Shown: positions 9,632-18,754 of the stretch, piece after piece | Layout of the letters: every line of letters starts with the position of its first letter | Numbering within the stretch: position 1 is the first letter of the stretch | Made by a program: the position numbers and the translations under genes | The notes under the pieces: model-generated | The model's input: the letters and a program-made list of their open reading frames with translations, nothing else | The model's database searches: none | Told to the model about the DNA's origin: nothing | From: Merdimonas sp963929015 | Lineage (GTDB): Bacteria; Bacillota; Clostridia; Lachnospirales; Lachnospiraceae | Length of the DNA: 64,000 nucleotides | NCBI RefSeq assembly: GCF_963929015.1 | Contig: NZ_CAWVHE010000013.1 | Coordinates: 372,001 to 436,000 of the forward strand | Direction: 5' to 3'

Positions 9632-10745
9632 TTATTTCTTCTTCCTTTCCATTATTCTTTTTGTTTTTCCAAATCCAAAACAGAACCGCCGCCGTCAGCA
9701 ACGCCAAAAGCATAAGCCCGATCCCGATTCCCAAAACCACTTTCGGAATCCCGGCATCCTCCGGCTCTGTTTCTTCGATCTGTTGTCTATAAACTGCTTT
9801 TGCATGGATGGTATAAATTCTCTGCTCCGGGTCTTCCACCTGGCTGGTTCCCTGGTACACCGCTTCATACACGGTTCCTTCCCGGATCGTGATTGGAACC
9901 TCCGCTGCATAATTTGCCCGATACCACACTATCTTTCTTTGGACATCGGCCCTGGCATTCCTGCAGAGGACTCCATCCGTATTGGTATAAGGTTCCCCGG
10001 CCCAATACGTCCGAAGCACCCGGTAATCTTCCGGAGACGCCCCTACCGAGCGAATCAACTGTTCTTCGTATCCGGCCAGTGGCGTCTGCGTGTCCTTAGA
10101 AACAGTGACGCTTTCCCATTGGAACACGAACGCATCATATTCCTGAAAAACAATATCAATATAGGTATCTTCCCAGGACGGATCCGCAATCGCCTCAATA
10201 CCGGTCAAACGGCAGGTCACATCCATGGCTTCTCCCGTGACCTCATTTTTTGCAGAAATCTTTTTTTCTTCCGGCACATCCGCCTGGGATACCGCCCAGT
10301 CATAATCCGTGTAAGCCTGAACCTTCTGGGTAACGGTGGTCTCTGCCGGGCCTTTCTCCCGTACTTCTATCAACCTAAACTCAAGACCGTCTTCTTCCAG
10401 GGCCGGAGCCGGTTCAAACGCCTGACCCTCCGGAATCGGATCACTTTCCACCTCCTTTGTCACTTCCTGATCCACCATTACCGGCGTTTCTTCGGTAATG
10501 GTATAATCCACGCGTTCCAGGAGATAGGTTTTCCCTTGTTCCCGGAGTTTCTCTTTAAAAGGCCTCTCCTCATCCGGATCCCTGGACGTGTATTCCATTT
10601 CTCGGATAATCTTTGCATTTCCATTCTTTCCTTCCGGTTTTTCCGAACGATCTTCCGCCTGGACAATTCCACCCGGGATCAGGAGTATGCCGATCAGTAA
10701 AAAAGAAAAAAACGATCCTCGAAGTCTTTTCCTACGTTTCCTCAT
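9624..10745 (-). CDS. Signal-peptide/single-TM surface protein of the conjugative element
   Basis: 373 residues. Residues 1-30 form a signal peptide (MRKRRKRLRGSFFSFLLIG...VQAED). An extracellular domain of ~300 residues follows, rich in Glu and beta-type sequence (DYTITEETPVMVDQEVTKEV, TTVTQKVQAYTDYDW). A membrane helix near residues 332-356 (GIPKVVLGIGIGLMLLALL) and a short KNKKNNGKEEE tail complete a type I topology. Its start overlaps the end of the large adhesin gene by about 14 bases. The function is not known; the context suggests a partner of the adhesin or a mating-surface component. Confidence 0.6.
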   Translation of the reverse strand: MRKRRKRLRGSFFSFLLIGILLIPGGIVQAEDRSEKPEGKNGNAKIIREMEYTSRDPDEERPFKEKLREQGKTYLLERVDYTITEETPVMVDQEVTKEVESDPIPEGQAFEPAPALEEDGLEFRLIEVREKGPAETTVTQKVQAYTDYDWAVSQADVPEEKKISAKNEVTGEAMDVTCRLTGIEAIADPSWEDTYIDIVFQEYDAFVFQWESVTVSKDTQTPLAGYEEQLIRSVGASPEDYRVLRTYWAGEPYTNTDGVLCRNARADVQRKIVWYRANYAAEVPITIREGTVYEAVYQGTSQVEDPEQRIYTIHAKAVYRQQIEETEPEDAGIPKVVLGIGIGLMLLALLTAAVLFWIWKNKKNNGKEEEING

Positions 10746-13700
10746 GTTTCCCCGCCTTTCTCTTCTTCACACACACAATAATAATCACTGACGCTGCTGC
10801 GAAAAGTGCGGCCAGGCAGCCCCCAATCATGGCCCGGTCCCCGGTCTTTACACTGGTAAGGCTAAAGAACTGCCCTGCTTTTTCCAGGAAACTATTGGAT
10901 CCGTCAAAGAAGCTGTGTGGAATGGAAGTCTGAACAGATCCTTTCTTCCAGTCATCTTCCAGAAATATTTCCTGCACTTCCCTGGTATTTTTTACGGTGA
11001 AAACAAGATCCTCCGCCGTCAGATATCCGGCCGGGGCCTCCTGTTCCCGAAGAATGTATTCTCCAGGCTCCAGCTTTTCCAAAAGAAGCGGCTCTTCCCT
11101 GGACGTCCATTGTGCCACAACCTCTCCGCTATCTTTGCGGATCAGTTCCAGTTCCGCACCCGGAAGCGGATCCCCTGTTACAGCATCTATTTTGAAAATC
11201 TGGACTTTGATATCATCATTACTAATCCGGAATTTCCCGGTCTCCCTGGGCTCTTCTTCCCCTTCCATCAGGATCCATCCATCTTCGTTCACGGTAAAGG
11301 AATGGATGGTGTCATCCAGAACATAGCCAGGAAGAGGCTTTGTTTCCTGAATGCGGTAAACACCTGGCTCCCATCCTTCTATCTGGATCCTGCCCTGGTC
11401 ATCTGTAGTAAAGGTCTGCTTTCCGGATTCATCCTCCTTCTCCCAGATCTGGAACTCCACGCCTGGAAGCGGTTCCCCGCTTTCCTCATCCGTCTTAATG
11501 ATTTCAAACAGGTTCTGATGATTTTGCACCCGGATTTCCCCGGTCTCCCTGGGCTCTTCTTCCCCTTCCATCAGGATCCATCCATCTTCGTTCACGGTAA
11601 AGGAATGGATGGTGTCATCCAGAACATAGCCGGGAAGAGGCTTTGTTTCCTGAATGCGGTAAACACCTGGCTCCCATCCTTCTATCTGGATCCTGCCCTG
11701 GTCATCTGTAATAAAGGCCTGCTTTCCGGATTCGTCCTCCTTCTCCCAGATCTGGAACTCCACGCCTGGAAGCGGTTCCCCGCTTTCCTCATCCGTCTTA
11801 ATGATTCCAAACAGGTTCTGATGATTTTGTACCCGGATCTCCCCGGTCTCCCTGGGCTCTTCTTCCCCTTCCATCAGGATCCATCCATCTTCGTTCACGG
11901 TAAAGGAATGGATGGTGTCATCCAGAACATAGCCGGGAAGGGGCTTCGTTTCCTGAATGCGGTAAACACCTGGCTCCCATCCTTCTATCTGGATCCTGCC
12001 CTGGTCATCTGTAATAAAGGCCTGCTTTCCGGATTCGTCCTCCTTCTCCCAGATCTGGAACTCCACGCCTGGAAGCGGTTCCCCGCTTTCCTCATCCGTC
12101 TTAATGATTCCAAACAGGTTCTGATGATTTTGCACCCGGATCTCCCCGGTCTCCCTGGGCTCTTCTTCCCCTTCCATCAGGATCCATCCATCTTCATTCA
12201 CAGTAAAGGAATGGATGGTGTCATCCAGGACATATCCGGGAAGGGGCTTCGTTTCCTGGATCCGGTAGGTCCCTTGGGACAAACATTTTAAAACGATCTG
12301 TCCATTCTTGTCTGTAACATAAGTCTGCTTATCCTTCTCATCCTTCTTCTTCCAGATCTGGAACTCCACGCCTGGAAGCGGTTCCCCGCTTTCTTCATCT
12401 GTTTTCGTAATAACCACCTCTACGGCCCGGTTCCGGATGGTCCAGGAACCGTCCCCGGTCTGCTCCACCTTCGACTCATACCCTACCGTCTCCTGTTCCC
12501 GGATGGTGTACTCGTAGGTTTTCCCTTCCGGATCATATTTCTCCAGATTCTCAAAGGCTCCTTTCCAGCCATCTCTGGCCGTAAGCTTCATTTCCCGGCA
12601 GGACTTCCCGTTCCGCAAAAGCTCCACGGTCACTTCCTCCGGCCGGCCTTCATAGTCTCCATCCTCCCATATCTTCTCCACTGCCACCTTCACATACTCA
12701 TTCGTGAACGCTGCCGTCCCCCCTTTGGTGGTGATCGTCAGCACATTGTCCAGGTTCTCCAGCTCTTCTGCGTCCGAACTCTGGGCCGAATGGGGAACCG
12801 TGCTGCTTACAGCCTCCGTGGTGATCTTTGCTTCTTCCGTCACCGTCACCTTCCCTTCCTGTGCCGAGATCCGGTGACCCTTTTCATCCACTTCATACAG
12901 GTAATAGGTTCCCGGATCCAGGGATTGGATCTCTCCTTTCCCGGAAGCTTCTCCGGCCTTCACCGTCACTTCCACGTCTCCCAGATATCCGCTCAACGGA
13001 TCCCCGGATAACTTCTTGTCACTGTACACAAACCGGAACGTCTGGTCTTCGGTAAACGAGGAGCCACTGACCGTCTTGGTCACCGTGATCCCCGGCTTCG
13101 CCTGCCGGTTGAAGATGATGGACGGTGTATCCATCTCCACGGTTTTGATGCTTCCCGGATCCCGGGTGGTCACATAAGTCAGCTTCTGCACCGTATTGGA
13201 TTTCAGGCTCTTGTCCTTTCCGTCCGTAGACATCTCGTAGTCCGCATACTGGATCGGGAACGACATCTCATGCCCCGGATCCGTGTAACCGCCATCCGTC
13301 AGTTCTCCGATACTCCAGTACACAGTCCTGGTGCTTTTTACATAGACGTAAGACGCCCCGTCCCTGGCCGCTTCATAAACCGCTGTCGGGACTCCTTTCG
13401 TGGTTCCGCTTCCCGGGTTTTCCAGGACTTTCCATTCCTTCCCCAGCTTCTCCACGTCCACGGTGAACGGCCCGTTCATGGTATCTGTATAAAAGGCGTC
13501 CTTCCCTTTGATCGGAATCACATACTGCTCATCGATCCGCTTCAGGATCTTTGCCTCCATCTCCGCAAACTCGCTGTTGTGGCGGGCAAATGTACCATAA
13601 CCTGTAGAATCCACTTGACTAACTCGCTGCGCCGCACCTGTCTGATCCTGTTCATTCATAGCCACTCCGCAGGCGTAAATGGTCACCCCATCCATGGCTT

Positions 13701-15336
13701 TCAGCTGTGCAGACTCCCTGGCTCCATTGATCTTTGGGTTGTCCATATCCAGGGACGTTCCCACCGTCCCCTGTGGCATCCCGTCCGTCAGGAAGATGAT
13801 AAGGGTATCCTTTTTCTTGTCTTCCGTGCTGCGTCCATTCAGCAGATCGATGGCTGCCTGAAACGCCCTGGACCAGTTGGTTCCGTCATAAGTAAAGGCA
13901 TGGTCGATCCCTTCCTGCTTGATCGCCTCAAAGTCATTGGTAAATCCCATCCAGGTCGCCCCGTCCATATGGGTCATCCGGCCGGTGTTGTCCGTGTACA
14001 GGCCATCCGCCGTTCCATTGGCGTGGGCGTTGCTCCAGCTCCCATTCTTCGGCACATCCCCCCAGAAAGGAATGTAGGCGATCTTGTTATCTGAGTTTAA
14101 ATCCCGGATCTTGTCAACCAGGGTGCTGAAGAACTCCTGGGATTTGGCCAGACGGTCGCTGGTCTGGCACTCTTCCGGCGCGCAGGTGTTCAGGATCCAG
14201 CCGCTTCCGTGGTTCACGATCTGGGAGACATCCAAGAAATATATCGTTTCTCTTACTGGTACCATTCCGCTCTCGTTATAATACGATCCGCCGGTCAACC
14301 GTACCACCCGGCGTCCCTGCTCCAAATAACCCAGGGCTTCCTCCCGGCTGTCCAGCTTCACATAATGATGCAGATCCGTATGGAGGATGTTGTAAAGGTT
14401 GTTCCCATGGGCCATGGTCCAGGCCGGTAGTCCGGATGTGGGATCTTCCTCAAAAAGAAGGTAGTAATGATCCGGCTCCTGGCAGGGCGAGTTATACGGC
14501 ATCTCTCCGTTGTGCAGCCATCCGGACATCCATCCTTCGTAACCGGAGGCGGCGTCCTTGTGGTTCACCCGGTAGTAATAATTCTGTTCTGCAGCCATGT
14601 CACTCAAGGTTTCCGTCCATCCGTACTCGTTCTGGATGGGATACCACTTTGTACTGACCGGATTCCCCCATCCCTGGCGGACGCGCTCCAGGTTGTAGCC
14701 GTAGTTGGCATCCATGGATCCGGATTTATCCTGGATCAGGACCACGTTCATGTCTTCCGTCCCCTGGACCGTTCCGGAGTTGGACCGGTACTGCAGGGTC
14801 ACTTTCCCGTCCCCGGTTTCCTCATCGGTCCACTGGGTCCGCTTGCGGATATCCGCGGAAAGATCCGTCACTGTCTCATCTGCTGACATTAGACGGATGC
14901 TGCCGGAAGATCCGGCGTGGAAATCGTAGCGGTCAAAGTATTCCGCTTCGCCGGGATCCGTACACTTCTTCTCCGGTTCCGCCTGGGTCTGTCGGGGAGC
15001 GTCCTTATCAGCCTTCTGCTTTTCCGCCTGGGTTTGTGACTCATCCCCTTCCGTCCCTTTGGGATCTGCCGTTTTATCCTCCTGCTTTTCTTCCATTTGG
15101 GAAGCCGGATCTTTCTTCTGGCTGCCGGGCTCCTTCTCCTGGACCTCCGCTCCGTCAGTCTCCGGTTCTTCGGCCTGTTCAGGCGGATCCTCCTTCTGCG
15201 AAGTTGCATCCTGCCCGTCCGCTGTTTCTATAACCGGCCGGCCAACATCCGCTGCCTGGATCATCAAAGGCTGCAGGCTTAACACACATGCCAGAAAAAT
15301 TCCCAGAAAGGAAAGCCTTCTTTTTTTCCTTTTCAT
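10732..15336 (-). CDS. VWA/SpaA-type surface protein carried by the conjugative element
   Basis: 1534-residue cell-surface protein. Signal peptide 1-28 (...LSLQPLMIQAADV); Glu/Gln/Lys-rich linker ~30-125; von Willebrand A domain starting near residue 200 with MIDAS-like DKSGSMD and, later, IIFLTDGMPQGT; a Cna-B domain (VAVEKIWEDGDYEGRPEEVTV); four ~101-residue SpaA-like repeats (KTDEESGEPLPGVEFQIW ... YRIQETKPLPGYVLDD) encoded by 303-bp near-identical DNA repeats; a fifth related domain; then SVKTGD, a hydrophobic helix and KKRK tail. These folds form intramolecular isopeptide bonds in pilins and adhesins. It probably mediates attachment, perhaps donor-recipient contact. The start overlaps the HTH gene stop (ATGA). 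Confidence 0.85.
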   Translation of the reverse strand: MKRKKRRLSFLGIFLACVLSLQPLMIQAADVGRPVIETADGQDATSQKEDPPEQAEEPETDGAEVQEKEPGSQKKDPASQMEEKQEDKTADPKGTEGDESQTQAEKQKADKDAPRQTQAEPEKKCTDPGEAEYFDRYDFHAGSSGSIRLMSADETVTDLSADIRKRTQWTDEETGDGKVTLQYRSNSGTVQGTEDMNVVLIQDKSGSMDANYGYNLERVRQGWGNPVSTKWYPIQNEYGWTETLSDMAAEQNYYYRVNHKDAASGYEGWMSGWLHNGEMPYNSPCQEPDHYYLLFEEDPTSGLPAWTMAHGNNLYNILHTDLHHYVKLDSREEALGYLEQGRRVVRLTGGSYYNESGMVPVRETIYFLDVSQIVNHGSGWILNTCAPEECQTSDRLAKSQEFFSTLVDKIRDLNSDNKIAYIPFWGDVPKNGSWSNAHANGTADGLYTDNTGRMTHMDGATWMGFTNDFEAIKQEGIDHAFTYDGTNWSRAFQAAIDLLNGRSTEDKKKDTLIIFLTDGMPQGTVGTSLDMDNPKINGARESAQLKAMDGVTIYACGVAMNEQDQTGAAQRVSQVDSTGYGTFARHNSEFAEMEAKILKRIDEQYVIPIKGKDAFYTDTMNGPFTVDVEKLGKEWKVLENPGSGTTKGVPTAVYEAARDGASYVYVKSTRTVYWSIGELTDGGYTDPGHEMSFPIQYADYEMSTDGKDKSLKSNTVQKLTYVTTRDPGSIKTVEMDTPSIIFNRQAKPGITVTKTVSGSSFTEDQTFRFVYSDKKLSGDPLSGYLGDVEVTVKAGEASGKGEIQSLDPGTYYLYEVDEKGHRISAQEGKVTVTEEAKITTEAVSSTVPHSAQSSDAEELENLDNVLTITTKGGTAAFTNEYVKVAVEKIWEDGDYEGRPEEVTVELLRNGKSCREMKLTARDGWKGAFENLEKYDPEGKTYEYTIREQETVGYESKVEQTGDGSWTIRNRAVEVVITKTDEESGEPLPGVEFQIWKKKDEKDKQTYVTDKNGQIVLKCLSQGTYRIQETKPLPGYVLDDTIHSFTVNEDGWILMEGEEEPRETGEIRVQNHQNLFGIIKTDEESGEPLPGVEFQIWEKEDESGKQAFITDDQGRIQIEGWEPGVYRIQETKPLPGYVLDDTIHSFTVNEDGWILMEGEEEPRETGEIRVQNHQNLFGIIKTDEESGEPLPGVEFQIWEKEDESGKQAFITDDQGRIQIEGWEPGVYRIQETKPLPGYVLDDTIHSFTVNEDGWILMEGEEEPRETGEIRVQNHQNLFEIIKTDEESGEPLPGVEFQIWEKEDESGKQTFTTDDQGRIQIEGWEPGVYRIQETKPLPGYVLDDTIHSFTVNEDGWILMEGEEEPRETGKFRISNDDIKVQIFKIDAVTGDPLPGAELELIRKDSGEVVAQWTSREEPLLLEKLEPGEYILREQEAPAGYLTAEDLVFTVKNTREVQEIFLEDDWKKGSVQTSIPHSFFDGSNSFLEKAGQFFSLTSVKTGDRAMIGGCLAALFAAASVIIIVCVKKRKAGKHEET
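11237..12420 (-). repeat. Four tandem 303-bp repeats (SpaA-like modules)
   Basis: The block CCCGGTCTCCCTGGGCTC recurs near 11237, 11540, 11843 and 12147, a 303-bp period matching a 101-residue protein module. Copies differ by only a few bases in most of their length; the most upstream copy in reading order is the most diverged. The near identity allows copy-number change by recombination. Confidence 0.85.
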
Positions 15337-15713
15337 ATCGCGGTCTCCATCATTTCTTTTTTTACATCTGAAAAATAGTAACTTACTTTTTTGTCCTCAA
15401 TTCCTGTGATCCTTGCAATCTCTCCGGATGTGATCCCCGGCTGCATTTTGATACAGGTTTCAATCTGCTTAATAATCAACATCCTCTGCCAATAAGACTT
15501 CACCGGAGCTTTGGGATCTTGTCCGAGCTTTTTATGTTTTTCATCCGCGTCTTTCTGGGCTGCAGCCGCCGAATAATTATCTTTGGGACATCGGCCCAGT
15601 TCTCTTTTGATCGTAGACCCTGTAACTCCTAATATGTCTGCAATTTCAGAAGGTGATTTGCTCTTGTACACTTTTTCAATGTATTTCCGATCAATTTCTT
15701 TTAATCTTTTCAT
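15333..15713 (-). CDS. Helix-turn-helix regulator at the head of the transfer operon
   Basis: 126 residues with two DNA-binding-like segments: an N-terminal HTH (YKSKSPSEIADILGVTGSTI) and a C-terminal winged-helix-like part (ITSGEIARITGIEDKKVSYY). Its stop overlaps the start of the VWA surface protein as ATGA. It is the first gene of the minus-strand operon and the last one before the mscS region, so it probably regulates transfer and surface-protein genes. The specific family is not recognised. Confidence 0.65.
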   Translation of the reverse strand: MKRLKEIDRKYIEKVYKSKSPSEIADILGVTGSTIKRELGRCPKDNYSAAAAQKDADEKHKKLGQDPKAPVKSYWQRMLIIKQIETCIKMQPGITSGEIARITGIEDKKVSYYFSDVKKEMMETAI

Positions 15714-15775
15714 TTAACTTTCCCTCCCTTCTGGTAAAAACCTTGATTTTCCGCTTGCTTTTTAACAAAAAAAAG

Positions 15776-15809
15776 AATGCGTAAAGATCAAAAAAGATCT
15801 TTACGCATT
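15776..15809. terminator. Bidirectional intrinsic terminator between mscS and the conjugative element
   Basis: A perfect 14-bp stem (AATGCGTAAAGATC / GATCTTTACGCATT) with an AAAAAA loop, followed by TTATTTT on the plus strand and a T-rich run (TTCTTTTTTTTG) on the minus strand. It ends mscS transcription and separates it from the element operon. The element/chromosome junction probably lies within 15714-15835; I found no clear attachment repeat. Confidence 0.85.
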
Positions 15810-15835
15810 TTATTTTAAAATTTACTCAAAAGCAG

Positions 15836-16756
15836 CTATTTCTTCTCTTCCGGCAGATGTACCGTCACCTGCTGGTAAGGGATCACAATGCCGTTTTCAT
15901 CCATCTTCAGCTTGATCTCCTCCAGAAGCCGCCATTTTGTGGGCCAGTATTCTTCATTTTTTACCCAGGCGCGGGCGCCGATGACTACCGCGCTGGACGC
16001 CAGGTCCTCCACAAAGACCTGGATTCCTTCCTCTTTCATCACGCAGGGATCCTTTGTCATAATCTCTTCAACGAGATGTTTTGCCGCCCGCAGATCCGCC
16101 TCGTAGGACACCGAAATCTTCAGATCCAGCCGCCGCTCGTCCTTTGCTGTGGCATTGGTCAGACTGTTGTTGGTAAGAAGTCCGTTGGGGATCACGATGG
16201 TCTGGTTGTCAATGGTAGAAAGCTTTGTGTAAAAGATCTGGATCTCCTTGACCGTGCCTTCCTTCTGGTTGGTATCTTCCACAATATAATCCCCTACCTC
16301 AAAGGGTTTTAAAAGCAGGATCAGTACCCCGCCTGCAAAATTGGAGAGGCTTCCCTGGAGGGCGAGTCCAAGAGTCAGCCCACTGGACGCTACCAGCGCC
16401 GCCACAGAGGCGGTATCTACCCCAAATCTGGCGGCAATACTGAAGATCAGGAGAAAATACAGGCCGTATTTCAACAAAGAGTCTACAAACTGTGCCACTC
16501 CTGTGTCTGCTTTGGAACGTTCAAAAGAATGTTTTACGATCTTCCGCACCCATTTGATCAGCTGACGGCCGATCAGGAAAAAAATCAGGGCAAAGATCAC
16601 CTGCACCCCAAAGGCTATAAACTGTGGAATATTGTCCTGCAAAAACTGAGTCAGGCGTCCCACTTCCGCCACCGTATTCTGTGTGACTTCCGCCACCTGC
16701 TCCGCAGTTTCTTCTCCTGCGCCCGCTGCGGCTGCCAGTGAAAAATATGTTGCCAT
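15836..16756 (-). CDS. mscS: MscS-family mechanosensitive channel
   Basis: 306 residues, a small-conductance mechanosensitive channel releasing osmolytes on hypo-osmotic shock. Membrane helices near residues 45-65 and 90-110, then the pore helix region VAALVASSGLTLGLALQGSLSNFAGGVLILLL and the cytoplasmic beta domain (KPFEVGDYI, IPNGLLTNNSLTNAT). I placed the start at ATG 16756 (MATYFSLAAAAGAG) because AAGGAGG lies 7 bases upstream. Last gene of its strand block before the terminator. Confidence 0.9.
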   Translation of the reverse strand: MATYFSLAAAAGAGEETAEQVAEVTQNTVAEVGRLTQFLQDNIPQFIAFGVQVIFALIFFLIGRQLIKWVRKIVKHSFERSKADTGVAQFVDSLLKYGLYFLLIFSIAARFGVDTASVAALVASSGLTLGLALQGSLSNFAGGVLILLLKPFEVGDYIVEDTNQKEGTVKEIQIFYTKLSTIDNQTIVIPNGLLTNNSLTNATAKDERRLDLKISVSYEADLRAAKHLVEEIMTKDPCVMKEEGIQVFVEDLASSAVVIGARAWVKNEEYWPTKWRLLEEIKLKMDENGIVIPYQQVTVHLPEEKK

Positions 16757-16846
16757 CTGACGTCCTCCTTCCCCTTTGTGCACCTGGATCAAAGGCTTTC
16801 TTTCCCGCAGCGAAAGCCTTCTTTGCCGGATGTTCTCCGAAAGAGA

Positions 16847-17680
16847 TTATTTCAGCGCCAGAAGGGCGCTTAAGTTGCCTCGCTTCTCCCCGGCGGACCG
16901 GTGAGAAAATAAAAGATCCGGATTGCAGTGCGTGCATACGTTTGTCACTGCGATATGTTCCGGCTTCACACCTGCCTCCCGGAAGATGATCTCATTTGCC
17001 TTCCACAGATCCAGCTGGTATTTTCCGTTTTCCTTCTGGTAAAACAGATCCTGCCACTGCTCTTTTGCAAAACTCTCCCGGAACGCTTCGACCACATCTT
17101 CGCTGACTTCGTAGCAATCCTGACAGATGGATGGGCCGATAGCAGCCACCACATCCCCCGGATCTGTCCCGTAAACACGCTGCATCTTTTCCAGGGTCAC
17201 CTGCCCCATCCGATTTACCGTTCCTCTCCACCCGGAATGACTAAGTCCGATCACCTTTTTGACCGGATCCACCAGATAGAGCGGCACACAGTCCGCGTAA
17301 AAAGTAACCAGGCAGATCCCGGGCACATTGGTCACCATGCCGTCGGTCTGCGAAAACCGGGTTCCCCGGTCCTTTTCTTCCACCACCGCCACACGGACAG
17401 TGTGGGTCTGATGGGTAAAAGTCATATCTTCCACGCGGATCCCCAGGGCTGCGGAGAGTCTGCGTTTATTCTCCTCCACTGCCTCCGGATCGTCTCCCCG
17501 GGTGGTGCTGATATTCATGGAAGAACAGGGGCCTTTGCTGACGCCTCCCAGACGGGTGGTAAACCCGTGTTTCACCACGCCTGTCTCCTCCAGCAGAGGA
17601 AAAACCAGCAGCGGTACTCCGCTTACTACCCGCTCCTCCAGGATTTTTTCATGATTTTTATAATGCAGTCCAAGACTCAT
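16847..17680 (-). CDS. pgeF: Peptidoglycan editing factor PgeF (laccase-domain, YfiH/DUF152)
   Basis: 277 residues. Motifs of the multicopper polyphenol oxidase-like fold are present: the zinc-binding region TFTHQTHT, YADCVPL, SHSGWRGTV, IGPSICQDCYEV and CTHCNPDLLFSHR. In Escherichia coli the family removes wrongly incorporated residues from peptidoglycan precursors; purine-nucleoside phosphorylase activity is also reported for members. Start chosen at ATG 17680 (MSLGLHYKN) after AAGGAGAGG. It follows yraN by 11 bases, so it is probably cotranscribed. Confidence 0.9.
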   Translation of the reverse strand: MSLGLHYKNHEKILEERVVSGVPLLVFPLLEETGVVKHGFTTRLGGVSKGPCSSMNISTTRGDDPEAVEENKRRLSAALGIRVEDMTFTHQTHTVRVAVVEEKDRGTRFSQTDGMVTNVPGICLVTFYADCVPLYLVDPVKKVIGLSHSGWRGTVNRMGQVTLEKMQRVYGTDPGDVVAAIGPSICQDCYEVSEDVVEAFRESFAKEQWQDLFYQKENGKYQLDLWKANEIIFREAGVKPEHIAVTNVCTHCNPDLLFSHRSAGEKRGNLSALLALK

Positions 17681-17691
17681 CGTACCTCTCC

Positions 17692-18051
17692 TTATCTTCC
17701 GCAATAATCAAACGCATTCCGGTACAGACAGATTTCCTCTCCGGCAATGCTCACCACGTCAAACCTGCACTCTGTATCCGGACCTTCATGACAGGCCAGG
17801 TAGCAAAGGGCGCACCGGGAGATCTTCTGCTGTTTTCTCAGATCCACCGCCTCCGCAGGGCTTCCCGCTCCCGGTCCGGAACGGTATTTCACCTCGCAGA
17901 ACACCAGGCAGCTTCCGTCCTTTGCCACAATATCAATCTCCCCGCTTCTGCAGCGGTAATTGTATTCCAGGATCTCATACCCCTGGCTTTCCAGATATGC
18001 GCCTGCCTTCTTTTCATATCTCTCCCCGGTCTTTCGGAAGTTGTTCCTCAT
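17692..18051 (-). CDS. yraN: YraN family protein (UPF0102, endonuclease-like fold)
   Basis: About 119 residues. GERYEKKAGAYLESQGYEILEYNYRCRSGEIDIVA, then LVFCEVKYRSG, reproduces the GE.DIVA...FVEVK signature of UPF0102 proteins, which have a restriction-endonuclease-like fold; the role is unclear. Start taken at ATG 18051 (MRNNFRKTGERY) with GGAGAG 8 bases upstream. An earlier ATG (18087) overlapping rnhB has no spaced ribosome site. Confidence 0.85.
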   Translation of the reverse strand: MRNNFRKTGERYEKKAGAYLESQGYEILEYNYRCRSGEIDIVAKDGSCLVFCEVKYRSGPGAGSPAEAVDLRKQQKISRCALCYLACHEGPDTECRFDVVSIAGEEICLYRNAFDYCGR

Positions 18052-18079
18052 ATCCGTTCTCTCCTGCCATAAGCATCGG

Positions 18080-18754
18080 TTATTCATCCTCCGCGTTCAC
18101 ATAATTGCGGATAAATGTCCGGCGATGGATCGGTGACGGTCCCAGTTTTCTCAACCCTTCCAGATGGGCTTTCGTCCCGTAGCCTTTGTTGGAAGCAAAG
18201 CCATAGCCCGGGATCACCTTTTCATATTCTTCCATCAGATGATCTCTGGTCACTTTGGCGATGATACTGGCCGCAGCGATCGAGATGCTCTTAGCGTCTC
18301 CTTTGATAATCGGAACCTGCGGAATGTCTACTTCCGGAATCGTTACCGCATCATTGAGAAGGATATCCGGCCTGACTCCAAGATTGGCGATCGCCATCCG
18401 CATGGCCTCGTAGGTTGCCTGGAGAATGTTGATCTCGTCGATCCTGCCAGGCCCTGCCATGCCGATCCCTGTGGCCACCGCATGTTCCATGATCTCTGCA
18501 TAAAGCGCTTCCCGCTTTTTTTCCGAAAGCTTTTTGGAATCATTCAGATACAGGATCTCATAATCTTTCGGCAGGATCACCGCTCCTGCCACTACCGGCC
18601 CTGCCAGCGGTCCCCTGCCCACTTCGTCGATCCCGCAGATGTAGGAACAGGATGCGTATTCCTGCTCATAAACGCTCATATTCTGAAGCCGGATCCGTTC
18701 TTTTTCCAGCTTTTCCTGCTGCTTTCTCTTCTTTTCTTCTTCCCGTTTATTCAT
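18080..18754 (-). CDS. rnhB: Ribonuclease HII
   Basis: 224 residues. Cleaves RNA in RNA:DNA hybrids and at single ribonucleotides. Active-site motifs CGIDEVGRGPLAGPVVAGAV and later ILNDAV/DAKSISIAAASIIAKVTRD are complete. A charged N-terminal coiled-coil-like extension (KREEEKKRKQQEKLEKER) precedes the catalytic domain, as in many Clostridia. Its start overlaps the stop of the upstream lepB. Confidence 0.95.
   Translation of the reverse strand: MNKREEEKKRKQQEKLEKERIRLQNMSVYEQEYASCSYICGIDEVGRGPLAGPVVAGAVILPKDYEILYLNDSKKLSEKKREALYAEIMEHAVATGIGMAGPGRIDEINILQATYEAMRMAIANLGVRPDILLNDAVTIPEVDIPQVPIIKGDAKSISIAAASIIAKVTRDHLMEEYEKVIPGYGFASNKGYGTKAHLEGLRKLGPSPIHRRTFIRNYVNAEDE

Noticed and set aside
10915..12291. 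458-aa plus-strand frame with internal repeats
   Set aside because: The repeats merely mirror the 303-bp coding repeats of the VWA/SpaA gene on the other strand; no ribosome site.
11237..12420. Regular repeats that could suggest a CRISPR array
   Set aside because: Units are 303 bp, in frame and coding; there are no 25-40 bp repeats with unique spacers, and no cas genes.
15714..15835. Attachment site of the conjugative element
   Set aside because: The junction should be here, but I found no convincing direct repeat, tRNA end or integrase beside it, and the other end is outside the window.
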